DNA from: Stenotrophomonas indicatrix | Lineage (GTDB): Bacteria > Pseudomonadota > Gammaproteobacteria > Xanthomonadales > Xanthomonadaceae | DNA: 64,000 nt | Direction: 5' to 3' | Assembly (NCBI RefSeq): GCF_002750975.1 | Contig: NZ_PEJS01000001.1 | Location: 3,410,001-3,474,000 of the forward strand | Shown: one piece after another, positions 51,362 to 59,116 of the stretch | How the letters are laid out: every line of letters begins with the position of its first letter | Numbering within the stretch: position 1 is the stretch's first letter | Position numbers and translations under genes: made by a program | The notes under the pieces: model-generated | Database searches by the model: none | The model's input: only the letters and a program-made list of their open reading frames with translations | Told to the model about the DNA's origin: nothing

Positions 51362-52389
51362 CACACCGTCTCCGTCACCTTGTTCAGATGCGGCGGCAGA
51401 TCCGGGTTGAAGCCACGGCGCAGCGCCAGTGCATTGATCGCGCGATAGAAGCTCTGCACCGTCAACAGCGGCGCGCACAGCGGATGCGGCGCGGCAGCGA
51501 CCGGCAGGTTGCCGCCGGCACCGGCCAGCCACACCTTGGCGCCACGTGCGGTGAACTCTTCAGCCACGGCACGGGTACCGGCGCCGGTCTCATCGGGCTG
51601 TGCAAAGGCCAGCACCGGAAAGCCGCGATCGACCAGCGCCATCGGACCATGCTTGACCTCGGCCGAGCTGTAGGCCTCGGCATGCAGGCTGCAGGTTTCC
51701 TTGAACTTCAGCGCCGCTTCCTGCGCCGCGCCCAGGCCGAGGCCACGGCCGAGCACGAACAGGTTGTTGGCCTCCACCAGGCCATCGGTCACCGCGCTCC
51801 AGTCGCATTGCCAGGCCTCGCGCATGGCATCGGGCAGCAGGTCCAGAGCGTTGCGCAGCGCGCTGTCCTGCTTCCAGTACGCGGTCAGCTGCAGCAGCGC
51901 GGACAACGAAGCGAGGTAGCTCTTGGTCGCCGCCACGCTCTTCTCCACGCCGGCATGCAGCGGAATGACCGTGTCGGCCAGTTGTGCCAGCGGAGAATCC
52001 TCGACGTTGACCAGCGCCACCACGCGCGCGCCAGCGGCCTTGGCCGCTTCAGCATTGCGCAGCAGGTCCGGGCTCTTGCCGGACTGCGAGATGACAATGA
52101 ACAACGCACCGCGCAGCTGCAGCGGTGCCGCGTAGACCGAGCCCACCGATGGCGAGGCCGAGGCAACGACCAGGCCCAGCTGGGTTTCCAGCAGGTACTT
52201 GCCGTAGGTGGCGGCATGGTCGGAGCTGCCACGTGCGCAGGTCACCACGAACGGCGGCGGCACAGCGCGCAGGCTGGCTGCCAGCGTCTCCATCACGGCG
52301 TGGTTGCGGGCGAACTGGCGGGCAACGACCTCGGCCGCTTCGGCGGCCTCGGCGAACATCAGGGTGGCGGTGGGATCGGACAGCGACAT
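51361..52389 (-). CDS. Glucosamine-6-phosphate deaminase, SIS type (NagB-II)
   Basis: A 342-residue protein with two SIS sugar-isomerase domains, like the C-terminal half of GlmS but without a glutaminase domain. Signatures: VVTCARGSSDHAATYGKYL, IVISQSGKSPDLLRNAE, VLGRGLGLGAAQEAALKFKE and EAYSSAEVKHGPMAL. In Xanthomonas and Shewanella such proteins convert glucosamine-6-phosphate to fructose-6-phosphate plus ammonia, replacing classical NagB. Its start is seven bases after nagR. Overlaps nagA by one base. Confidence 0.93.
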   Translation of the reverse strand: MSLSDPTATLMFAEAAEAAEVVARQFARNHAVMETLAASLRAVPPPFVVTCARGSSDHAATYGKYLLETQLGLVVASASPSVGSVYAAPLQLRGALFIVISQSGKSPDLLRNAEAAKAAGARVVALVNVEDSPLAQLADTVIPLHAGVEKSVAATKSYLASLSALLQLTAYWKQDSALRNALDLLPDAMREAWQCDWSAVTDGLVEANNLFVLGRGLGLGAAQEAALKFKETCSLHAEAYSSAEVKHGPMALVDRGFPVLAFAQPDETGAGTRAVAEEFTARGAKVWLAGAGGNLPVAAAPHPLCAPLLTVQSFYRAINALALRRGFNPDLPPHLNKVTETV

Positions 52390-52396
52390 GGCAGGC

Positions 52397-53464
52397 TCAG
52401 GAAGGATCGGAAGGAAGGGGGCGCGCGGCGGCAGGACGCATCGGTGCGGTCGAGCCGCGCACCACCAGTTGCGGCACGAAGCCCTGGTTGTGCAGCGGCG
52501 CCGGCGCATCGTCGTAGGCATCGCTGCGCAGCTGTGCGATCAGCAGGCGCGCGGCATGGCGGGCGATGTCTTCGGTGGCCTGCTTGGCGGTGGTCAGCGG
52601 CGGCCACGACTGGCGCGAGAACGGACTGTCCTCGAAGCCGGCAATGGACAGGTCGTAGGGCACGTTCATGCCGGCCGACTTCGCTGCGGCCAGCACGCCG
52701 GCGGCGATTTCATCGTTGGAACCGAAGATGGCGGTGGGCGGTTCGCGCAGTGCCAGCAGGCGCCGCGCACCGCGGAAACCATCGTCGAAGGTGTAGTCGC
52801 CCTGCACCACCAGATGCTTGTCCACGGTCATGCCGTAGTCCTTCAGCGCGGCCTCGTAACCGGCGTAGCGTTCGCCCGAAGAACGGTGCGAGGTGCCACC
52901 CCAGAGGAAGCCGATGCGCTGGTGGCCCAGCTGGATCAGGTGCTCGGTGATTTCATAGGCGGCTTCGCGGTCGTCGACGAACACGCAGGCGCCATCGGCC
53001 GGATCTTCGGTGGCGGCAATGATCCGCACCAGCTTGATGCCGCGCGCGGTGAGCGCCTGGACCAGGTCGCGACGTTCGGACATCGGTGCGGTCAGCACCA
53101 GCCCGGCCAGGCGCGAGCGCTGCACCCAGTCGGCCAGTTCATCGGCCAGCAGCGGCGAACTGGAATCGCACGGATGGATCTGCAGGCCGAAGCCGGTTTC
53201 GCGGCAGGCCGCGAGCACGCCGTTCTGCACGCCGATGATGTGGTACGGGTTCGGGTTGTCGTACACCAGCCCGATCACGAAGGTGGTGCCGCTGCGCAGG
53301 TTGCGCGCCGACGGATCGGGTTCGTAGTCGAGCTCGGCAATGGCACGCAGCACCCGCGCACGGGTGGCCTGCATCACCGAGGGCTCGTTGTTGATCACCC
53401 GCGACACCGTCTTCAGCGAGACCTTGGCCTTTTCGGCAACGTCCTTGATGGTCGCTCTGCGCAT
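52397..53464 (-). CDS. nagR: LacI-family repressor of the GlcNAc regulon
   Basis: A 355-residue LacI-family regulator. Helix-turn-helix and hinge occupy residues 1-58 (TIKDVAEKAKVSLKTVSRVI, YEPDPSARNLRSG), followed by the periplasmic-binding-protein-like effector domain. Located between nagP and nagB-II in the same operon, as in Xanthomonas, where NagR responds to GlcNAc derivatives. I chose the ATG at 53464, preceded by CAGGA; an upstream ATG at 53497 lacks one. Matching operators lie near 54850 and 55085. Confidence 0.94.
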   Translation of the reverse strand: MRRATIKDVAEKAKVSLKTVSRVINNEPSVMQATRARVLRAIAELDYEPDPSARNLRSGTTFVIGLVYDNPNPYHIIGVQNGVLAACRETGFGLQIHPCDSSSPLLADELADWVQRSRLAGLVLTAPMSERRDLVQALTARGIKLVRIIAATEDPADGACVFVDDREAAYEITEHLIQLGHQRIGFLWGGTSHRSSGERYAGYEAALKDYGMTVDKHLVVQGDYTFDDGFRGARRLLALREPPTAIFGSNDEIAAGVLAAAKSAGMNVPYDLSIAGFEDSPFSRQSWPPLTTAKQATEDIARHAARLLIAQLRSDAYDDAPAPLHNQGFVPQLVVRGSTAPMRPAAARPLPSDPS

Positions 53465-53503
53465 CGGCTTTTCCTGGGGTTGGCTGCCGTCCATCATCGC
53501 CGA

Positions 53504-54796
53504 TCAGACCTTGTCCTGCGGCAGGCCGACGCGATGGCCGACCACCGAGTAGAACAGGATGTACAGGTAGCAGGGCACCATCAGCAGCAGGAACACCAGC
53601 TGGAAGTCGATGTGCTGCTTGAGCACGGCAAACAGCTGCGGAATGATCGCGCCGCCGGCGATGCCCATGACCAGCAGCGCCGAACCGGTTTCGGTGAAGC
53701 GGCCCAGGCCACGGATCGCCAGCGGGAAGATCGCCGGCCACATCATCGCGTTGGCAAAGCCCAGCAGTGCCACGAAGGCGACCGACACATAGCCGTGGGT
53801 GAAGAAGGCGCCCAGGCAGAACAGCACGCCCAATACCGCCGAGACGGTCAGGTAGCGCGACTGCGAGACCACTCGCGGGATCAACACCAGGCCGACCACG
53901 TAGCCGATGAGCATCGCAAACAGGGTGAACGCGGTGAACATCTTGGTCTGGTCCAGCGGCAGGTCGAAGCCATGACCGTAGGTACCGATGGCATCTCCGG
54001 CCATCACTTCCACGCCCACGTAGACGAACAGGCAGAGCACGCCCAGCCACAGATGCGGGAACTGGAAGATGCTGCTGCGCTCGGCCTTGCCTGGCACGCC
54101 GGCCGGTGTGGCATTGGCCTCGGAGGCCTTGATTTCGGGCAGCGGCGAGAACAATACCGCCACCGCCAGCAGCACCAGCAAACCGGCCATGGCCAGATAC
54201 GGCGCGTGGATCTTGGCCGCGAACTGGTTGAGCAGCGTGGCCTTGGTGGCCGCATCGGCGGCCTGCACCTGAGCGTCGAGATCACCGATGCCATGCAGCA
54301 CCAGGGTGCCGATCAATATCGGCGCAAGGATGCCGGCGATCTTGTTGCAGATGCCCATCATCGCGATGCGCCGTGCGGCGGTTTCGATCGGGCCGAGGAT
54401 GGAGATGTACGGGTTGATCGCGGTCTGCAGCAGCGCAAGGCCGCTACCGATCACGAACAGGCCGCCCAGAGCACCGGGATACCAGCGCTGGGTGGCGAAT
54501 TCACCGAACAACGCCGCACCACCGGCCATCACCAGCAGGCTCAGGCTCAGGCCTTTTTTCATGCCGGTGCGGCGCAGGATCCACGACGCCGGCAGGGCCA
54601 GGAAGAAGTAGGACAGGTAGAACACCATCAGCACCAGGAAGGCGCCGACCTCGCTCAGCTCGAAGGCGAGTTTGACGAAGGTGATCAACGGGCCGTTGAG
54701 CCAGGTGAAGAAGCCGATCAGGAAGAACAGCACGCCGACGATGGCGATGGACGAGGCCACGTTCGGGCGTGCGCTTGCAGCGGGGACGGCTGACAT
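53504..54796 (-). CDS. nagP: MFS N-acetylglucosamine transporter NagP
   Basis: A 430-residue inner-membrane permease with 12 helices in the FucP/GluP branch of the MFS. Signatures: FFLIGFFTWLNGPLITFVKL, ALLQTAINPYISILGP, MMGICNKIAG and GLGRFTETGSALLVMGIAGG, shared with NagP of Xanthomonas and Shewanella. It would bring in GlcNAc by proton symport without phosphorylation, which explains the separate kinase gene. AGGAGCC precedes the ATG at 54796. First gene of nagP-nagR-nagB-nagA-nagX. Confidence 0.94.
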   Translation of the reverse strand: MSAVPAASARPNVASSIAIVGVLFFLIGFFTWLNGPLITFVKLAFELSEVGAFLVLMVFYLSYFFLALPASWILRRTGMKKGLSLSLLVMAGGAALFGEFATQRWYPGALGGLFVIGSGLALLQTAINPYISILGPIETAARRIAMMGICNKIAGILAPILIGTLVLHGIGDLDAQVQAADAATKATLLNQFAAKIHAPYLAMAGLLVLLAVAVLFSPLPEIKASEANATPAGVPGKAERSSIFQFPHLWLGVLCLFVYVGVEVMAGDAIGTYGHGFDLPLDQTKMFTAFTLFAMLIGYVVGLVLIPRVVSQSRYLTVSAVLGVLFCLGAFFTHGYVSVAFVALLGFANAMMWPAIFPLAIRGLGRFTETGSALLVMGIAGGAIIPQLFAVLKQHIDFQLVFLLLMVPCYLYILFYSVVGHRVGLPQDKV

Positions 54797-54848
54797 CAGG
54801 AAGGCTCCTGCGGCGACGGCCGCAGAACACGGCGTCGGAGAGTGGCTG

Positions 54849-54864
54849 GGAACAACGTTGTCAC
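54849..54864. promoter_or_regulatory. Probable NagR operator upstream of nagP
   Basis: GGAACAACGTTGTCAC has the inner palindrome ACAACGTTGT and fits TGACA-n-CG-n-TGTCA with two mismatches in the left half. It is 53 bases upstream of the nagP start codon. Confidence 0.6.
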
Positions 54865-55025
54865 ATTCTTTCGATGGACAGCGACCGTTTGTCAACTTCC
54901 CTGCACAGGCCACCACGCCTCATGTTGCACTGCGCAAGCGCGCTGCACGGCCGTCCGCTGAATGCGCTTGGCCCTTGAAGCCCCTTGCTGCAACGGTTCC
55001 GGCCCGGATGCAGCACTCACGCCAT

Positions 55026-55037
55026 GTAAACGTTTAC
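55026..55037. promoter_or_regulatory. LacI-type palindrome GTAAACGTTTAC
   Basis: A perfect 12-base palindrome with central CG, characteristic of LacI/GalR-family operators but different from the NagR pattern. It stands between the nagP and glucokinase start codons and may be read by a different LacI-family regulator. Confidence 0.6.
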
Positions 55038-55084
55038 GGCGATCTGCATTCGCTGCGGCGCAGCAACGAAAGTGTCACGAACTC

Positions 55085-55102
55085 GTTGACATCGTTGTCA
55101 AC
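55085..55102. promoter_or_regulatory. NagR operator upstream of the glucokinase gene
   Basis: GTTGACA-TCGT-TGTCAAC is a perfect seven-base inverted repeat that fits the TGACA-n-CG-n-TGTCA pattern known for Xanthomonas NagR. It is 80 bases before the GTG start. Confidence 0.75.
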
Positions 55103-55181
55103 GCGGTTACAGACTCCGCCCCAATCGCCGGCTCCATCGTTGCCCTTCCCGGGGCCGGCCCCACCTGCAGCAGGAGCCCGC

Positions 55182-56198
55182 GTGACCGCCAGCCATCCCG
55201 CCCCGGCCCATGTCCTGTCCCGCGTCGCGCCCTCGTTCCTGGCTGCCGACGTTGGCGGCACCCATGTGCGTGTCGCCCGGGTCCAGGCCAGCGGCGACGA
55301 TGCCCATCCGGTGCAGGTGCTCGATTACCGCAAGTACCGCAACGCCGACCACGCCGGGCTCAGCGCGATCCTCGCCGACTTTCTGGCCGAAGGCCCGCGC
55401 CCGTCGCATTGCGTGGTCGCCACCGCCGGCTACGCCCGCGAAGACGGCACGGTGATCACCGCCAACGTGCCGTGGCCGTTGTCGGCGCGGCAGATCGAGG
55501 CCGACGTCGGCCTGCAGCGGGTGCACATCGTCAACGACTTCGAAGCGGTGGCCTACGCGGCCGCGCAGGTCGATGCCAGCGGCGTGCTGCACCTGTGCGG
55601 CCCGGAAACGGCACCGCGCGGCCCGACCCTGGTGGTCGGCCCCGGCACGGGCCTGGGCGCAGCGCTGTGGATTCCCACCGCCAACGGCCCGGTGGTGCTC
55701 GCCACCGAAGCCGGCCAGCCGACCCTGGCCGCCAGCACCGAACTGGAAATGGCGATCGTCCGCCACATGCAACGCGACCGCGCGCACGTGTCGATCGAAC
55801 ATGCCCTTTCCGGTCCCGGCCTGATGAACCTGTACCGCGCGATCTGCGCGCTGCAGGGGCAGGCACCGGCGCTGGCCAGCCCCGATGCGGTCACCGCTGC
55901 GGCGATGACCGGCACCGATCCGCTGGCGCGTCAGGCGCTGGATGTGTTCTGCGGCCTGCTCGGCAGCACCATCGGCGACATGGCCCTGTTCTATGGCGCC
56001 CACGGCGGGGTGTACCTGGCCGGCGGGATCCTGCCGCAGATCCGCGAGTACCTGCGCACCAGCACCTTCGTCGAACGCTACCTGCAGAAGGGGCCGATGG
56101 GCGAGGCGCTGGCACGCATCCCGGTGAAGGTGGTCGAGCACGGACAGCTGGGCGTGATCGGCGCTGCCAGCTGGTACCTGCTCCACGCCGACGCCTGA
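55182..56198 (+). CDS. glk: Glucokinase-family sugar kinase of the GlcNAc cluster
   Basis: A 338-residue ROK-unrelated, Glk-type hexokinase. ATP phosphate loop: FLAADVGGTHVRVARV; substrate loop with the catalytic aspartate: IVNDFEAVAYA; second phosphate motif VVGPGTGLGAALW; adenosine motif GGVYLAGGILPQI. The acceptor may be glucose, GlcNAc or both; its place opposite nagP, with a NagR-type operator between them, favours GlcNAc phosphorylation. Starts with GTG at 55182 after a good CAGGAG. Followed on the same strand by the TonB-dependent receptor. Confidence 0.92.
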   Translation: MTASHPAPAHVLSRVAPSFLAADVGGTHVRVARVQASGDDAHPVQVLDYRKYRNADHAGLSAILADFLAEGPRPSHCVVATAGYAREDGTVITANVPWPLSARQIEADVGLQRVHIVNDFEAVAYAAAQVDASGVLHLCGPETAPRGPTLVVGPGTGLGAALWIPTANGPVVLATEAGQPTLAASTELEMAIVRHMQRDRAHVSIEHALSGPGLMNLYRAICALQGQAPALASPDAVTAAAMTGTDPLARQALDVFCGLLGSTIGDMALFYGAHGGVYLAGGILPQIREYLRTSTFVERYLQKGPMGEALARIPVKVVEHGQLGVIGAASWYLLHADA

Positions 56199-56340
56199 AC
56201 CTGCAATCGGCTTCAACGCAATCGCAGCACGCAGTACGTGGCACGCCAATGCCGGGACATCGCCGCCGCCCCGCGCACGTCATCGCAACCGCAATCCCAT
56301 ATCGCCGCCGGCATCCAATCGAGTGATGAGGAGAGACATC

Positions 56341-59004
56341 ATGAATACCCGCAAGACCTTGCTTTCGGCCGCCATCGTCAGCTGCATCGCCTTCAGTGCG
56401 CACGCGCAGCAGGCCGCCCCGACCGCCACCGATCTGGACACCGTCACCGTTACCGGTATCCGCGGTTCGATGGAGAAGTCGCTGGACACCAAGCGCGAAG
56501 CCAATGCGCGCGTGGAAGTGGTCACCGCCGAAGACGTGGGCAAGCTGCCGGCGCACAACGTCGCCGATACCCTGCAGCGCCTGCCGGGCGTCAACATCAG
56601 CTCGTCCAGCGCCGATGAGGGCGGCTTCGACGAAGCCGACCGTGTCAGCCTGCGCGGCACCAGCCCCAGCCTCACCCAGACCCTGATCAACGGCCACACC
56701 GTCGGTTCGGCCGACTGGTTCGTGCTCAGCCAGGGCAACAACGTCGGCCGCAGCGTCAGCTACTCGCTGCTGCCGTCGGAACTGGTCAGCTCGGTGGAAG
56801 TGAACAAGTCCTCGCAGGCCAAGCTGCAGGACGGTGGCACCACCGGTACCGTCAACATCATCACCCGCAAGCCGCTGGAGTTCTCCAAGCAGTTCACCGC
56901 TGAAGGCTCGATCGGCATGGTGCGTTCGGACCAGGCCAAGTCCAACGACCCGCAGTACTCGGCATTGTTCAACTACAAGAACGAAGAAAACACCTTCGGC
57001 GTGATGGTGCAGGGCTTCAGCCAGAAGCGCGAACTGCGCCGTGAAGCGCAGGAAATTCCGGGTGGCTTCTTCCAGATCGGTCCCAAGGATCCGGTGGCCC
57101 TGACCAATCCGGACCTGATCGGCGTCAACGTTCCCGGCCTGCTGGGTTCGACCCTGTTCGAACAGACCCGTGAGCGCAAGGGTGGCCTGGTCTCGCTGCA
57201 GTTCAAGCCGACCGACACCCTCACCCTGGGCCTGAATGGTTTCAGCTCCGAGCTGAAGGCGAACAACTACAACCGCAACTTCATGATGTTCGGCAACAGC
57301 TTCGCCAAGGTGCAGGCGCCGAACCCGGGCTATGTGGTCAAGGATGGCGTGCTGACCAACGCCACCTACGCAGGCGTGCCGGGCACCAACTACGCGGTGT
57401 ACGACATGATCTACCGCGAGTCGAAGGCCAAGTCGAGCTACGTCACCTTCGATGCCGACTGGCAGATCAGCGACAGCCTGACCGCCAAGTTCCAGGCCGG
57501 CAGCACCAAGGGCACCGGTGAGACCCCGCGCCAGTACATCGCCGAGGTCACCCTGGCCGGCGGCGGTGGCGCCAGCTGGGCCACGCACGGCAGCGGCTCG
57601 CCGATCGACTGGAACGTCGGCGGCGACCTCTCGCCCAACGGCGTCACCAGCTTCGGCACCTGGGGCAACCAGCAGGTCACCGCCGAAGACAAGGAGAAGT
57701 GGGCCACGCTCGACTTCAACCAGTACTTCAACGACGGCGGCGTGCTGAGCTCGCTCGATTTCGGTGTGCGCTTTGCCGATCACAAGCGCGAAGCGCTGTC
57801 GCCGGAAGGCGCGACCCCGGGTGACATCTGGAGTGCACTGAAGAACGGCGCCACCTCCAACTACCCGAACGGTTTTGCCGGCGATATCGGCGGCACCTTC
57901 CCGCGCAACATCTGGTACTTCACCCCCGGTGCGCTGAAGGAGGCGGTGACCAACAACTCCACCTGGCTGGCGGGCAACGACGGTCCGACCGGTCGCCACA
58001 ATTACGGCGCCGAGTGGCGGGTGAAGGAAAAGAACTTCGCCGGCTACGTGCAGGCCAATTTCCGCGGTGACTGGTGGAGCGGCAACCTGGGCCTGCGCTA
58101 CGTCAACATCAAGCAGGACATCGATACCTACAACGCCGTCAGCAATGCTGCCGATGCGGATGTCAGCAGCCTGTTCGGCATGTGGGAACGCATGGCCTTC
58201 CAGAACAAGCGCAACCGCGTGCTGCCCAGCGCCAACATCAAGTTCGACCTGGACGACAACCTCGTGCTGCGCGTGGCCGCGTCGCAGACCCAGACCCTGC
58301 CGGACTACTCGGCACTGGGCGCGTCCTCGTACGGTTCCGACCTGAACCGGACCGGTGGCGGCGGCAACCCGAACCTCAAGCCGACCCTGTCCACCAACCT
58401 GGATGCCAACCTGGAGTGGTACTTCATGCCGCGCGGCCTGTTGTCGATCGGCGCCTACCACATGGACCTGAAGGACTACATCGCCTTCGACGTCGTCTCG
58501 CGCCAGCTGTACAGCGAACTGACCAACCAGCTTGAGACCTACCAGATCTCCACCCCGATCAATGCCGACGGCAAGGTCACCGGCGTGGAAGTGGCCTACG
58601 AGCAGCCGATCGGCGAATACTTCGGCGTCAACGCCAACTACACCTACGCCAACGGCACGACCGCGCACACCTGGTCCGATGGTTCGCACAACCTGCTGGG
58701 CACCTCGAAGAACACCTACAACGTGGGCGCGTACTTCGAGAACGAGCGCTTCGGTGCACGGGTCAGCTATACCCACCGTTCCTCGTTCCTGATCAGCCTG
58801 TCGGGCACCAACCCGTACTACCAGGATGACTTCGGCACGCTGTCGGCGTCGCTGAGCTTCAAGGCCACCGACTGGCTGAGCATCAGCCTGGATGGCCTGA
58901 ACCTCAACAACCCGACCTACAAGTACTACCAGACCGCGGCCATTCCGACCTCGTTCTACAGCAACGGTCGCCAGTACTACCTGAACTTCCGCTTCAAGTA
59001 CTGA
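56341..59004 (+). CDS. TonB-dependent receptor of the GlcNAc/chitin-oligosaccharide system
   Basis: An 887-residue outer-membrane receptor. Signal peptide residues 1-22 (ending SAHAQ), TonB-box-like LDTVTVTGIRGSMEKSLDTK, a plug with AEDVGKLPAHNVADTLQRLP, QTLINGHTVG and GTTGTVNIITRKPLE, and a barrel ending in QYYLNFRFKY. The IRGSMEKSLDTKR segment is typical of the xanthomonad/Caulobacter carbohydrate receptors (NagA-type). GAGGAGAG precedes the ATG at 56341. Lying between the kinase and the GH20 enzyme, it is the likely importer of chitin or glycan oligosaccharides. Confidence 0.93.
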   Translation: MNTRKTLLSAAIVSCIAFSAHAQQAAPTATDLDTVTVTGIRGSMEKSLDTKREANARVEVVTAEDVGKLPAHNVADTLQRLPGVNISSSSADEGGFDEADRVSLRGTSPSLTQTLINGHTVGSADWFVLSQGNNVGRSVSYSLLPSELVSSVEVNKSSQAKLQDGGTTGTVNIITRKPLEFSKQFTAEGSIGMVRSDQAKSNDPQYSALFNYKNEENTFGVMVQGFSQKRELRREAQEIPGGFFQIGPKDPVALTNPDLIGVNVPGLLGSTLFEQTRERKGGLVSLQFKPTDTLTLGLNGFSSELKANNYNRNFMMFGNSFAKVQAPNPGYVVKDGVLTNATYAGVPGTNYAVYDMIYRESKAKSSYVTFDADWQISDSLTAKFQAGSTKGTGETPRQYIAEVTLAGGGGASWATHGSGSPIDWNVGGDLSPNGVTSFGTWGNQQVTAEDKEKWATLDFNQYFNDGGVLSSLDFGVRFADHKREALSPEGATPGDIWSALKNGATSNYPNGFAGDIGGTFPRNIWYFTPGALKEAVTNNSTWLAGNDGPTGRHNYGAEWRVKEKNFAGYVQANFRGDWWSGNLGLRYVNIKQDIDTYNAVSNAADADVSSLFGMWERMAFQNKRNRVLPSANIKFDLDDNLVLRVAASQTQTLPDYSALGASSYGSDLNRTGGGGNPNLKPTLSTNLDANLEWYFMPRGLLSIGAYHMDLKDYIAFDVVSRQLYSELTNQLETYQISTPINADGKVTGVEVAYEQPIGEYFGVNANYTYANGTTAHTWSDGSHNLLGTSKNTYNVGAYFENERFGARVSYTHRSSFLISLSGTNPYYQDDFGTLSASLSFKATDWLSISLDGLNLNNPTYKYYQTAAIPTSFYSNGRQYYLNFRFKY

Positions 59005-59039
59005 TCCAGCGGCAGCCTCATCGCCGAGTCGTGCACGCA

Positions 59040-59074
59040 CGCCGGGCCTGGGTCATTCCGGGCCCGGCGTTTTT
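59040..59074 (+). terminator. Intrinsic terminator after the TonB-dependent receptor
   Basis: CGCCGGGCC and GGCCCGGCG form a perfect nine-base stem followed by GTTTTTC, 36 bases after the receptor stop codon. The hexosaminidase gene begins 43 bases later, so it may need its own promoter or read-through. Confidence 0.8.
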
Positions 59075-59116
59075 CATGTATAGCGAACATCGCACCCGAT
59101 CCAAGGAGTCCTTCCG

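Larger units (their letters stand above)
54797..55181. other. Divergent control region between nagP and the glucokinase gene
   Basis: A 385-base gap without a gene, containing three operator-like palindromes (54849-54864, 55026-55037, 55085-55102) and the promoters of both divergent transcripts. The GTG start at 55182 follows CAGGAG. Confidence 0.7.

Noticed and set aside
55891..59040. A 1049-codon open frame antisense to the glucokinase and receptor genes
   Set aside because: It crosses two well-supported genes and its composition is that of a GC-skew shadow; no domain is recognised.
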